A DNA stretch of 64,000 bases, taken from Loripinus fragilis. Taxonomy: Eukaryota; Mollusca; Bivalvia; Lucinida; Lucinidae. The notes beneath the pieces are model-generated. The model searched no databases and had not been told where the DNA came from. It saw nothing but the letters and a program-made list of their open reading frames with translations. The position numbers and the translations under genes were made by a program. The DNA is taken from NCBI GenBank assembly GCA_964019695.1, contig OZ026515.1:77305144-77369143 (forward strand). Reading direction: 5' to 3'. This document shows, piece after piece, positions 33,965 through 44,559 of the stretch; the stretch's first letter is position 1, and each line of letters starts with the position of its first letter.

Positions 33965-34140
33965 TCTATGCCTTTAGTTAAGAGTGTGTACCAAAAAAAA
34001 ATTCTTATTTCTCAACCAAAACATATGTTGTGGGTACTCAAAAGAACTGTCCCAATGAGAAGGTTCTTTTGAGTACCCAAAACATATGCTTAAACTGATG
34101 AATAAGAAAATATTAAAACTTTAACACTGAAGAATTTTAC
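33965..34140. mobile_element. GTCTCA hairpin MITE, copy G
   Basis: TTAGTTAAGAGTGTGTACC, TTCTTATTTCTCAACCAAAA, CATATGTTGTGGGTACTCAA, then AGAACTGTCCCAATGAGAAG and GTTCTTTTGAGTACCCAAAA. It is nearly full length and very similar to copy A. It is inserted in the spacer between two X-box monomers, so it is younger than that part of the array. Confidence 0.7.
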
Positions 34141-34240
34141 TTATCTATAACTGTTACCAGTTTAAAAGAATTACTAAAAATTGATTTCAAATACCAAAAA
34201 TAGCAAAATTAGTGCTTTTGTCTTCAGTAGAGTGCTATTT

Positions 34241-36175
34241 GTTGCCATGGCAACTAGACTTTTGATTTGACAAAGCTTTTTTATGTTTGAATCATGTACT
34301 ACATGGGATGCACTTTAAGTATGATACTATGAACTAACTGTACCAGTTAATGAAAATGCATAAATAAATCTCATAATACATAAAATAGCAAAATTTGACA
34401 TTTTGTCTTTATAAGTGTGTTATATGTTGTCATGGCAACTAGGCATATTATTAGAGAAGGCTTTTTAAGTAAGAATTATGTAATACATGAGATGCACTTG
34501 AGTTTTGATACGATAGACTAACTGAACCAGTTTACAAGAAACTGCTAAAAATTGAGCTCAAAATGCCTAAAAAAGAAAAACGATAGGCTTGTTGTCATTA
34601 TTAGTGCGTTATTTGTTGCCATGGCAACTAAGCATACAATATGACAAAGCTTTCTATGTTTGAATAATGTACTGCCTATCATGTGATGCACTTTAAATTT
34701 GATGCAATTGACTTATTGAACTAAATGAACCAGTTTAAAAAAATGCTAAAAATTATATGAGCTGTGAAATGAGATTTTCAACAATCTGGTAGGTGAGACC
34801 AGCAAAGTCTCAGATCAGCCTGCGCTTTATATGGGCAGTCTGATCAGAACCTTTGCTAGTCGCTTGAATATTCTAGGAGTGTTAAGCTCCTGACCAAACA
34901 TCATTCTGAGTTTCTAAGCTTAAAAGGAGGCTCCACAGGCTCATCCGAGTCTACACTTGTCAAAATGCCACATTGTTGGTTATCACATGCCATGGCTCAT
35001 ATCAAAGTGCTTGAAAATATCAAATAAGGCCTTTTATCTTTGATAGTGTACAATTTGTTGCCATGGCAACAAAGCATGTGCTTTGCAAAACAGTTAATGG
35101 TTAAATCATGTAAAACAAGAGTTGTTTAACATATATGATGCTTTGAACTAACTTTACCAGTTTACAAAAATTGCCAAATTGATCTCAAAATACCTAAAGT
35201 AGCAGAATTATCTTATATGTCTTCGATAGTGTAATACTTGTTGCCATGGCAACTCCACATATGATTTTGCAAATGTTTTTATTTTTAATCATGCAAAACA
35301 AGAGTCAAACTAAAAGTTTGATGCTATGGACTAACTCTACCAGTTTACAAAAATTGTTAAAAATTGATTTTAAAAAAGCTAAAAAAGCGAAAACATTGGC
35401 TATATTTCTGTGATAGTGTGTTATTTGTTGCCATGGCAACTAGGCATATAATTTTGCAAAGTATTTTATTTTTGAATCATGCAGAACAAGAGTTAAACTA
35501 TAAGTATAATGTCTTTGACTAACAGTACCAGTTTACTAAAATTGCTAAAAATTGATTTTAAAATAGCTAAATTATGCCATATGTCTTCGATAGTGTATTA
35601 TTTGTTGCCATGGCAACTGTTCATGTGATTTTGCAAAGATTTTTATTTTTGAATCAGGTAATACAAGAGTTGCATTCTAAGTATGATGCTATGAACTAAC
35701 TGTAACAAGGTACAAAAATTTCTAAAAATTGATCTTAAAATTGCCAAATTAGCAAAATTTGGCTTAATTTCTTCGATAGTGTGTTATTTGTTGCCATGGC
35801 AACTAGGCATATGATTTTGCAAAGTGTTTTATTTTTTAATCATGCAATACAAGAGTTAAACTATAAATATGATGTTATGAATTAACTGTACCAAGTTACA
35901 AAAAATTCTAAAAATTGATCCCAAAATGGCTAAAATAGCAAAATTAGGCAAAATATGGTTGGTAGTGGGTTATTTGTTGCCATGGCAACTAGGCATATAA
36001 TTTTGCAAAGCATTTTATTTTTGAATAACATCAAACAAGAGTTGCTTTTTATGTATAATGATAAGACATATCTATATCAATCTACACAAGTTGCCAAAAA
36101 TTGACCTCAAAAACCCTTAAAATGCCATTTTTGAATTTTGCTCTTCAGTGGTATACTCTTTGTTGCCATGGCAAC
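34241..36175. promoter_or_regulatory. Cluster of perfect RFX-type X-box sites
   Basis: Nine exact GTTGCCATGGCAAC sites and one with a single mismatch (34426). The sequence is two RFX half-sites, GTTGCC and GGCAAC, two bases apart, fitting the consensus GTNRCC-N0-3-RGYAAC. RFX factors bind such sites at ciliary and other genes. The dense phased arrangement would make a strong recruiter of RFX proteins if accessible. That it is bound is an inference from the motif. Confidence 0.4.
34755..35002. mobile_element. TIR MITE, copy 2 (GAGCYGYGAMATGAGA family), inside the X-box array
   Basis: The left end TATGAGCTGTGAAATGAGAT is inverted at the right as CACATGCCATGGCTCATA. TA on each side is consistent with a TA target duplication. 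Interior words match 9782-10022 (GTCTCAGATCAGCCTGCG and TCAAAATGCCACATTGTTGG). It interrupts one monomer. Confidence 0.7.
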
Positions 36176-36599
36176 AACATAAGCAATTAATTCAATTAAT
36201 AGCTTGGCTTAAAATGTTAAAGTTGTGTCATATATTTGTATTATATGTGTTTTTTCATTATGCTGGAAGGCAGTTGTATGTAATATTTGACTGAAATAGG
36301 GCAATTTCAGTCGATTTTTGTACCATTTTTGCTAAAATATTAATTTCCGTTGCCATGGTTACCAAAATGATAATAATAATAAATAAAAATATTTTTTCTT
36401 GTTCTTACATCATAACCTTCCTGTGGTATCAAAATCAACCAAATTGGTTGACCATCATGTGGAGTCACCTGCATGATTTTTATCTGAACCGGCACTTAAT
36501 ATACGAAGTATATTTTAGATCTTTTGTATTTATTTTCGTATAATGTTACAAAAATATATGCAGATGACTCCACGGAGTAGCCTTGAAAAACTTTGAAAT

Positions 36600-37075
36600 A
36601 GATATATTCTTTCCTAAGCTTTAGACAACAGCGAGTAAACGGAGTGAAGTCAGATAGGGCTGCAGTTGGTGTTCCACAGGGTAATATTCTTAGTCATTTA
36701 CTGTTCCTATTGTACAATAACTACATCTTAACATGTATTGAGTTTACAGTTATATTTTTGCCAACAAATGTGTCGACTATAATGACATTATTAAAGTAAA
36801 ATAAGGACAAAATAAACTTCAGAATGACATTGACCTACTTACTTAGATGCTGGGCCAGGAAATGGGGTATGGGACAAAAATGGACCAAAAGATTAATGAT
36901 GGGTACACTTTAGAGGATACAGTCTTTCAAAATGTTGAATAAACAAATTACAGAGGATGTGAAAGGAAATACACATGTTGGTAATATTAGCTTAAAGGCT
37001 GACAGAACACCTGCTTTCCTTAGGTGAAAATTATATCTCTGCAGCTTACAAAAGGATACTAGTAACAATTCATCC
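36600..37075 (+). pseudogene. Decayed non-LTR retrotransposon reverse transcriptase fragment
   Basis: The plus-strand frame from about 36616 reads RVNGVKSDRAAVGVPQGNIL then SHLLFLLYNNYIL. This is the RT segment with the conserved G-PQG-LLF-LY-N pattern that precedes the catalytic YADD/FADD box. The catalytic box position reads FANK or is shifted. Further frames recover WARKWGM and LKADRTPAFLR, typical of the region after the catalytic box. Several frameshifts and stops are present, and both ends are missing. It is a different LINE from the one at 56429. Confidence 0.6.
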
Positions 37076-37079
37076 CGAG

Positions 37080-38165
37080 TGCCCATGTCGGATATAGAGA
37101 TATCTCACCTGAGGGGTCGGAACTTGAACCAGGGACGAGGCTTACCCAGTCCCTGGTTAAATATCAACCCAAGGGTAAATTTTCTCTATTTTACATGGAC
37201 AGGCTCGTGATGGATTGTTTTTCTACCACTTTTCCAAGTTTTTTATTTGAAACATAAAAATGTCAATAAAACGTTAAGTAATGACGTAAAGAATCATATA
37301 AAAAATGCAAACAAACAAAAATCCAATTTCTTCTAATCTGTGAATCTCCAAAGTGTATTGCTAAACTTTTTCCCCTCAGTATCTATTTAAGCAAGTTCGA
37401 AAATATAGTGTTTATATCGCATACATTAGATAAAGGCCCAGATAAGCATACATTGTGCCAATGACGTAGCCAGAACGCTGAAAAAAAAATGCATGGCAAA
37501 GGGCGACTACTGAATCTAGCAGTGATTCTCTTCATTCATACACTCTCATCAGAGACTAAGCTGCTCGTACACAAAATGTAGAGACGCAGACTATCTGATA
37601 TTGTAGGTCGTAAGCCCCACTGAACATGTTTAAGGATGCATTGAAGCATGTGCCACCAGTTCCAAATTCAAATGAATTTGCTCATTTATCCTGTAAAATT
37701 ATAATCACTTACCCCTTTCTGTTTCCTATTATTCTAATATAATTAAAGTCATTTTGAGTCTTTTTGCGAAATTCCAGACATGTGTAGAAGGCCCAGTGGT
37801 TCATAACCTGCTTAATAATAAGCTTTTCCAGTGAAGCTGCAATGCAGAAGGAACTCTGTTAATAAGTTATATGGGCCTTTACGCGAGAAATTTGTCTTCG
37901 GGATTCCTGACAAAGCCAGAATCAAACCAGTTTCCTCAGCTGCAGAGATCAGCTAGGAAATTAGAATTTTGATTGTAGTAAGTTTAGGTATGCGACACTT
38001 TCCAAAAAGCGAATAACAAGGGTGCTGATCAGTCTGCACAGATGCACATGCTGGTCTGTGCCTTTGTTGTTTGCAAACCCTGAAGACTAGTTTTCTCGTG
38101 TCCAGGCCTAATTATTTTTTGTGTTACATTATATCGCAAAGAGAAATGATTTCCATTGGATTAAT
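37080..38165. other. No gene seen
   Basis: AT-rich sequence. GGTGCTGATCAGTCTGCACA near 38021 resembles a common short bivalve repeat word, but no boundaries are resolved. Confidence 0.35.
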
Positions 38166-38169
38166 ATAC

Positions 38170-38462
38170 ACCAGTCATCTGTAACCACGGTCACCAGACC
38201 TGGGGGATGCAGCAAATAGTCGGCTTTTAATTTTACATTGTCCCCACAGTGCGGGGACAATTCCAGAAATTTGATATTCTTGTACCTAGGGCAAACACAC
38301 CAGTGCAATGTAAAACCTACCAGAATGCACGGGGGGAATGTCATGGTTTTACCAGCTCGCTGTCCCCGCAGTTTGAAAGATAAAGCAAAGGACGGCAGAC
38401 GAAAATGCAAAGTCCCCGCCTTTTCCAGGGGCTGAGCCCGTGGTGTAACAAATGACTGGTGC
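38170..38462. mobile_element. TIR MITE (CACCAGTCATYTGTWACCACGG)
   Basis: The left end CACCAGTCATCTGTAACCAC is matched by the complement of the right end, GTGGTGTAACAAATGACTGG. Inside are two GC-rich small palindromes, TCCCCACAGTGCGGGGACA and CTGTCCCCGCAGTTTGAAAG. About 293 bp. Its long frames on both strands are by-products. A partial copy is at 28740-28987. Confidence 0.7.
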
Positions 38463-38531
38463 ATTATACAAGTTTGTATACATATATCCTGAGCAAAAAG
38501 AAAAAAATGAAACAAACGTTTCATACATTGA

Positions 38532-38890
38532 ACCTAACTACAGAGACATTATTATGAAATTCAATTCTTATAAATTGAATCCTCAAAATAGATGAAAAAA
38601 ATAGTTGGAATGATTTATTGCCACCAGGTAAGTTTCTGCAATTTGTTTTAAATGTTGCTATTTTTTGCATAAATAGAATTAAATGTGCGGTCCGCAGACG
38701 ATGGCATATTTGGGAATTTCCTGTGTCCACAAAAATGATACAGAAGTTGTTCTTTTTTTGTCTTATTTTATTGGTGCTTTTCAGTACTGAGACTGTATGA
38801 TAGAAAAAAGTTGGAATGTGAAGTAAATATATGATTTCTTTTCATAGGTTTGTATTACGGCTATTGGAAAACCGATTGGTATCATCCCCC
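38532..38890 (+). repeat. Direct duplicate, copy 1 (partner at 41727-42080)
   Basis: ACAGAGACATTATTATGAAA, TTGCCACCAGGTAA, TCTTATTTTATTGGTGCT and AGGTTTGTATTA..GC..TATG..AAAACC.ATTGGTA occur in the same order in both copies, about 3.2 kb apart. Copy 1 contains a donor-like CACCAG|GTAAGTTT and an acceptor-like TTCTTTTCATAG|GT around 180 bases of intervening sequence, so it may be an old duplicated gene segment. The two copies flank the transposase pseudogene. Confidence 0.6.
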
Positions 38891-39520
38891 TAGAGCAGCC
38901 CCAGTGTCAGGGAACCAATGTCCTGTTTCCTTGGAGAAATCACAGCTTCTCTGCTACAATGGCCGATTATTTACAACAAATTAGTGCTAAAATAATATCC
39001 TGATGCCAGGGGTCTCCAAAAAGTCCACACTGTTTGCTCTGGACTGGTGCTTTAGATAAAAGGGCTACGGAGTTGTTTTCGTTGTTTGGCCAGATGGGAA
39101 AAGACAGCACATGCATGTGCACAAGGCAGCATTTTTAGCATAGAACCGGCTTTTGCCGGAACAAATTGTGCATGTGCCTAGTGCACAAAAAGATGTCAGC
39201 CATTTGTTTCACTCACCTATGTGTGTAGATTTTAAACATTTAAACCTGGAGGAGCATGCTGTGGATAACTGCCGCAAAGTCTCTCACACACAAGGATTCT
39301 GTTCAGGACATCGTCATCATCCAAACTGCATCTTTTAATTAATGTCAGTGAGTCTTTCAGTCTCTATTTTGGACTTCTAAGAGTAACAATGCTCATATTT
39401 TTTACTGGCTGTTTGGCTTCTAATATCAGCCCTTTCTCATACTGACCTTGCAGCTTTTCGTATAAGTTGAACAATTGTTGTCATTTACGGGCTCAGGTTT
39501 ACGGGCTTCAGCTAATACAT

Positions 39521-40313
39521 TCATTCACTATTGTTGTACGATTTCCGCCATTGATAGTTATGCTGTTCTGTTTGAATTGCTTTGGCAACAGATGAACCTG
39601 GTGAAATACTGCATCCCATCCCATCACACACCTGTGTTAGAGATTCTGCAGATCCGTAATTTGCCACGTGAATGGCACTGTGACATATGCCTTCAAATAT
39701 TGCTGGAAATGTGGTGAGGGTTGGCATGTCTCTCCTCATAGTCTGATTTGCAGATTCAACCTTTTGTGTGTTGGTGTTTAATTTGATCTTATCTAAAATA
39801 GAGGGACCAAGACGTAGATTCACACATTCTCGCAACTTGGGTTCAGTATCGTTGTCACTCTTGCCACAGAGGACAAAGTCCAGCGGCAGAACGGCATTTC
39901 TGTTGATCAAGTGATTAGCTCCTCAATCACAAACAAAAGAATGCTATGTACAAAGGTAATGGAATCCCATATAGCTACCAACAATAGCATCTGTAATGCA
40001 TGAAAGGTGTGATTTGACATTAAAGGAGTCTCCAAGGAAAGTTTGATGCATGGACCCATCGATGGAAAAGCTCGCAGATATTTTTTCTCTCTCCCTTTGG
40101 TGACAGCAGGCATCTTAGCTACTAACTGACTATAATTCTTTAATTTCTTCCCGAAGTTTTCTGAAAGATATCTTGAATCTATGAGTTGCTGATGCTCTGT
40201 TACACACTTTCCCTCTTGGTAAGAAGATTCTGCAGCCTTATATGTGACAGTTTCAGGTTAAGTTGTGATGAAGCCTACTTCCAGCCCGTCATCCTTCAAA
40301 TCTTTCCTAGGCC
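39521..40313 (-). pseudogene. Mutator-like transposase (C-terminal half), decayed
   Basis: The minus strand reads, in order: DGLEVGFITT, stop (40258-40260), PETVTYKAAESSYQEGK, SRYLSENFGKKLKNYS, KGREKKYLRAFPS, a frameshift near 40040, then SHLSCITDAIVGSYMG, FHYLCT, stop, HSFVCD, stop, PKLRECVNLRLGPSILDK, LNTNTQKVESANQTMRR and GSAESLTQVC..GCSISPGSS. The order DG-TT, H/R basic block, LS-DAI-Y-G-H-LC-HSFVC, then LRECxNxRLGP and NTNTQKxE is the pattern I know from Mutator-like transposase domain proteins abundant in molluscs and cnidarians. At least three stops and one frameshift make it inactive. A SINE at 40314 truncates it. Confidence 0.65.
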
Positions 40314-40440
40314 CACCGGCGTCACTGCGTTGTGGTCTTTGAGCAAGACACGTTTATCCTAGCTTAGTACTGGTTCAACCCAGGAAGACCCATCCTTACA
40401 TAACTGAAAGATTGTTGATGTAACGTAAAGAATCAAATCA
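40314..40440 (+). mobile_element. SINE family A, 5'-truncated copy inside the transposase relic
   Basis: CGGCGTCACTGCGTTGTGGT, CTTTGAGCAAGACACGTTTA, TCCTAGCTTAGTACTGGTTC and GAAAGATTGTTGATGTAACG match the body and tail of SINE A. The tRNA-like head is missing. The tail is AAAGAATCAAATCAAATAAA. Confidence 0.75.
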
Positions 40441-40567
40441 AATAAAATAACATTGCTGACAAAGGATTCAAATCTGAGTTATTTACAGTTAAGGATATAT
40501 ATGCAGTAAATTTTGCTTTACATATCAATTAAGCTGTTAAACATCTCTCATACAGTAAGGTCATCAT

Positions 40568-40676
40568 GAAAATTTTTGGCCGCAAAGAATGTGAAATGTG
40601 TGTAGTTTACTTTTTAGATTTTTGTAGCCACACTTATAACAGACACTTTCTGCTGTTTCATAGGTAGCTGCATGAA
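40568..40676 (-). pseudogene. Possible N-terminal zinc-knuckle piece of the same transposase
   Basis: The minus-strand frame reads ATYETAESVCYKCGYKNLKS then KLHTFHILCGQKFS and a stop. The CxxCxY...KLH pattern resembles the N-terminal cysteine motif of Mutator-like transposases of this family. It lies upstream of the 39521-40313 relic on the same strand, but the middle of the protein is absent. Weak evidence. Confidence 0.3.
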
Positions 40677-41072
40677 AATAAAAAGATATTTAAGGCGATG
40701 GAAAATATAAAAATGATATGACTGCGTGAAAGTGTGTTGGATTTTACTCAAAATTGGCTTAGGCTGATTATTCCATTTCAACCTTCACTTTCAATTTTTC
40801 CCAAAAATTAGATCCAACTGAACTTTATTGGCTGCCTACTACAATGAATAGGAGGACAGTAATAATAAATGTTTTTTGTTGTATTAGTTTATGCAGTATT
40901 GTCTCCCTTTCATTGAAAAATGAACAGTTGAAGTTGGGAAAATGGCACTAAAACATGCACATATTTTGCACTTACTTTTTTAACATCAAAAATGCTTTTG
41001 GATGAAATGGTCATTTGTGATGTGTATTGCTTGTCATGCTAGTCTGCTTCCAACTGAATCATTTTTTTTCAG

Positions 41073-41110
41073 GTATTGATGATCTTGTTTTGAATGTTGA
41101 AGATATCTGA
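41073..41110 (+). other. Possible short terminal exon, plus strand
   Basis: A strong acceptor (ATTTTTTTTCAG) is followed by a frame reading IDDLVLNVEDI and a TGA. It could close a plus-strand gene, but no link to the exons at 28-31 kb is shown. It could be chance. Confidence 0.2.
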
Positions 41111-41726
41111 TTTTGCCGCAGCAGTCCATGGCATCAAAGAAGCTCCTGTGTTGGCTGAAGTTGGTATATTTTGGTATGTTGCTATCAATTTCTGGAGTAC
41201 TTGTGTAATGTACATAACAATTGTACATTTTCTTTTACCATTTGGTCATATGCCGTAGAAAAGCAACCTTTCAAATAACATCAAAATGGTGAATTTTGTA
41301 TAAAATTTGCTGCAAAAGTCCACTCAGAAAAGTATTTCAGTTGAAAAGTACCAGAATGCCCGTTCAACTGTATGCTTAACCTATGATAGTGGAAAAACAT
41401 TGAAGATATGGAATTTTTTGCCTGACTTAATAAGATTATAGCCAGCTTAATGTATTACCTGACATAGGGGAAATTGCGCACCTTAAAGAGTATGTCGACT
41501 GTTTCTATTTTGTATCTGAGGACCAGTAATTTGAATCTTTTCAATGTGACACTTCAATATGATTTCCTCTTTGGTCAAATTTATCAGAAAGGTTTAATTG
41601 TTTAATTCAAATCACACTGGTTTCACTATAGGGGTGACGGTACCTATTACATCATCAGTTTCTGTGTACACAAGAATTTTGGCACACAATTTGAATGGTA
41701 ATATAAAACGAGATCATCTCATTGGC

Positions 41727-42080
41727 TGTTAATGACAGAGACATTATTATGAAATGCAATTCTTATAGATTAAATGCTCAAATAAGTTGAATAAAAATAG
41801 TAGAAATGATTTTTTTGCCACCAGGTAAATTTTATGGAGTATTTTTTAACATATTGTTATTTTTCATGAAAATAAAATGAAATAAGTGGTCCCCTGATGT
41901 TGGTATATTTGGTAATTCCCTGTGTGCCTCAGAAGTTGCTCTTTTTTTCTCTTATTTTATTGGTGCTGTACTGAAGGACTGTATGAAAAAAGTTGTTGGA
42001 ATGCGATGTAAATATATCATTTATTTTAAAAGGTTTGTATTATGCCGTATGAAAAACCAATTGGTAGCCTTACCCCTATG
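41727..42080 (+). repeat. Direct duplicate, copy 2 (partner at 38532-38890)
   Basis: Same word order as copy 1, with more substitutions. The donor-like site is CCACCAG|GTAAATTTT, and the acceptor-like site is lost. Confidence 0.6.
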
Positions 42081-42084
42081 GAAG

Positions 42085-43125
42085 ATCACTTTTACAACAT
42101 AAGGCGAGGTCCATTGAGCGTTACTTTTTTATTACGCACATACATCCACTGCGTAATGGGGGCTACGTCAATGATCTATTGACTACAGTGCACTACTTTA
42201 CTTTTTCTATGGAATCATCAATGCGAGAAAGCAAGTATGATATAGAATAAAGTCACATTTATGACTAACTGCTGTTACCAGAGAGTGTAAGATTTAGAGC
42301 ACAGAAAGTTTATCACAATAGCCAGCCCCCACATAAATGTACTTTAAAGCTTCTGGTCTTAAGTTTTGTTTTAATGTCAGGTTGCCAGCAGAAAGAGCAA
42401 GCATAATGTATGTTGAAACGGTCGTTTAAATAACGACGAGTTTGGCCAAAAATCATTCACAAGATATAAGTATTACTTACTACGTACATAGCAATGTATG
42501 TAATAAATCGTAATACATATTGGTTTAAAAGTTAACGAACCAAGTCAAAATTAAAACAGCGTGGATGAGGGAGAAACGAAGACGGATTATTTGAGAGACA
42601 GGAGTGTCATAAAGAAACAGAGCCGTATATGGCGACTATGTAAATTAAACAAACTGTGTTTTCAGACAAAAGGCAGACAGTGTCAGGAGAGGCAAAAATT
42701 GAACTGTGTGAAAGTAAATAAGAGTACTTCATCATATTTCAACGTTACCATGAACTACGGATGGCGTTATATACTTTCTCTGATATTAATGTTTTGAAAC
42801 TGTGAACTCGAAGCTCTGCAACTAATTCATGCTGACATTTAAAAAAAAATTAACTTGGTGTAACTTCCGGCATTCTTTATAAAACGCTATCAAAAAAAAA
42901 TTAAGTTCTATAGCCTGTCAAAACGATAAGCCAGAGAGCTTAATTTCAAAACAGAGAAAGGTGTTGTGTTTACTACTAGCCAATCTAGCGATGCCAAAGA
43001 TGCCAGAGGCGGAGCTTGGTATTCATGAGTAATATATATATATGTTTATATCCCTTTACCATGCGGGACAGACCGCTTGTTAGTTCCTAACAATAAAGCC
43101 TGTATAACTAACATGTCTTAATATC
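42085..43125. other. No gene seen
   Basis: A plus-strand 78-codon frame at 42561 has no motif. Near 43060-43100, CATGCGGGACAGACCGCTTG followed by AACAATAAAGCCTG is reminiscent of an LTR R/U5 end, but no partner or TG..CA borders were found. Confidence 0.3.
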
Positions 43126-43129
43126 ATTG

Positions 43130-43330
43130 AACCCACGAACAAACGTGGGTATGACGTGGAATCGACGACTTAACCACACGTTTGCCCGATGTGGAGCCAT
43201 CAGGTTGGTACCACGTTGATCACACGAGCAGAGTTGCGTAGGACCGATGTGGATGGCCGACGTTTGGCCCACGAAGTGAAAGTAGACTGTCAACATTGTG
43301 CCCACGTGGGCCTATCATATCAATCTTATC
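43130..43330. repeat. CCCACG/CGTGGG-rich block
   Basis: GAACCCACGAACAAACGTGG, CCACACGTTTGCCCGATGTG, GGATGGCCGACGTTTGGCCC and TGTGCCCACGTGGGCC form overlapping imperfect palindromes. It is unusually GC-rich for the region. This is a word pattern of dispersed bivalve repeats; no coding is inferred. Confidence 0.45.
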
Positions 43331-43462
43331 TGGGGCTCACTCCCTCGCAAAAAATGACATATTAAATAAACAAAGCCAACATGAGACATGAACAAATGAT
43401 AATAATTATTGAAGCCATAATGCGATATGGATCTTTATGGAATTTGAGCAAGTCTTTTTGTG

Positions 43463-44206
43463 TTAAGGGGATATATCTTTCAAAAGCTCTTACTTGCATG
43501 AAAATTTTCCTGTATAAATAAGAATTGTTTTTTGTCAAGGAGAAGGATACCTTTGGCCACATTGTTGTATATACAACTTATACATCTCACATAGATCACT
43601 TTACGCCCCAACACACAGCTTTTGAGCAATTGGCAGCATGCTTATCAGTCTTTTTAGAGTTACTTCCTGGTTTGATACCGTTAACAATGCTGTGACATGC
43701 TGGATGAACTTTAGAGAAAACCATTTGCATGAACATGACCTACAATTATTCGACTGCGATATTTAGAAGTAGTTTGACCCAAATATTATGTATTTCCGGT
43801 ATTATTTACAATTTTTTAATTTGACCTTGAAAAAATCATAAACAAAAATTGAAAATTTATATTTTTCTACCAGAAATTTGTGCATTTTGGGCGAAAATAC
43901 TTCTAAAAAATGTAGTTGAATAATTGTAGGTCATGTTCATGCCAATGGTTTTCTCTAAAGTTCATCCAGTGTGTCACAGCATTGTTAACGGTATCAAACC
44001 AGGAAGTAACTCTAAAAGACTGATAAGCATGCTAATGATTGCTCAAAGGCTGTATGTTGGGGCGTAAAATGATCTATGTGAGATGTATAAGATGTTCATA
44101 CAACAATGAGGCCAAAAGTATCTGTCTCCTTTACAAAAAAGCAATTCTTGTTTATACAGGAAAATTTTCATGCAAGTAAGAGCTTTTGAAAGATATAACC
44201 CCTAAA
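43463..44206. repeat. Long inverted repeat, arms about 310 bp, loop about 115 bp
   Basis: The left arm (43463-43778) begins TTAAGGGGATATATCTTTCA, and the right arm (43896-44206) ends with its complement, TGAAAGATATAACCCCTAA. All intermediate blocks pair in order: GCTCTTACTTGCATGAAAAT, CATCTCACATAGATCA, GGTTTGATACCGTTAACAAT and GACCTACAATTATTC. Small indels only; identity is high by eye. If transcribed it would give a long double-stranded hairpin RNA. Could be a foldback transposon. Confidence 0.85.
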
Positions 44207-44559
44207 GCATCGTATCCAGGTTTCATAAAGTGTCATTTCAAATTACTCGATAATGATATAATTTCACGTACAAAAGACAATAGTTCTTGAAGGCATATGA
44301 AAATATAGACTGTTATGAAATTCAAAAAGGTATTTTGGTACTTAACATTGTCATCAAGTTTCATAAAGTTCTGATGCAGATTACTTGATATAGAGAACAG
44401 ACACCATAAAATGCATCTTATTTAATGGATTAATAGTTACACCCCCATTTCTCACTAACCACAGAAGGGATTGTTCTTAATTTTTTTCTATTTGATAGAT
44501 ATTGATATATAGTTTTGCAAGAGAGTTTGAAATTTGAAATCCCGGATTCAGGGGCTAAC

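Larger units (their letters stand above)
33720..36362 (+). repeat. Tandem array, about 186-bp monomers, each with an X-box palindrome
   Basis: The monomers share, in order: GTTGCCATGGCAAC; (T/C)A.GCATAT.ATTTTGCAAAG; TTTTATTTTTGAATCATG; AATACAAGAGTTAAACTA; TATGATGCTATGAACTAACT; GTACCAGTTTACAAAAATT; GCTAAAAATTGAT and TCTTCGATAGTGTGTTATTT. Palindromes start at 33720, 33896, 34241, 34426, 34615, 35057, 35240, 35427, 35604, 35790, 35976, 36162 and 36349. Nine of the 13 are exact; the outer ones are mutated. The 345- and 442-base gaps contain MITE insertions (33965-34140 and 34755-35002), and elsewhere spacing is 176-189. The monomers are diverged away from the palindrome. No coding frame is shared. 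Confidence 0.85.

Noticed and set aside
38129..38524. 131-codon minus-strand frame
   Set aside because: It lies across a TIR MITE (38170-38462); no protein-like conservation or splice context.
42561..42797. 78-codon plus-strand frame as a small gene
   Set aside because: Low-complexity composition, no splice or family support.
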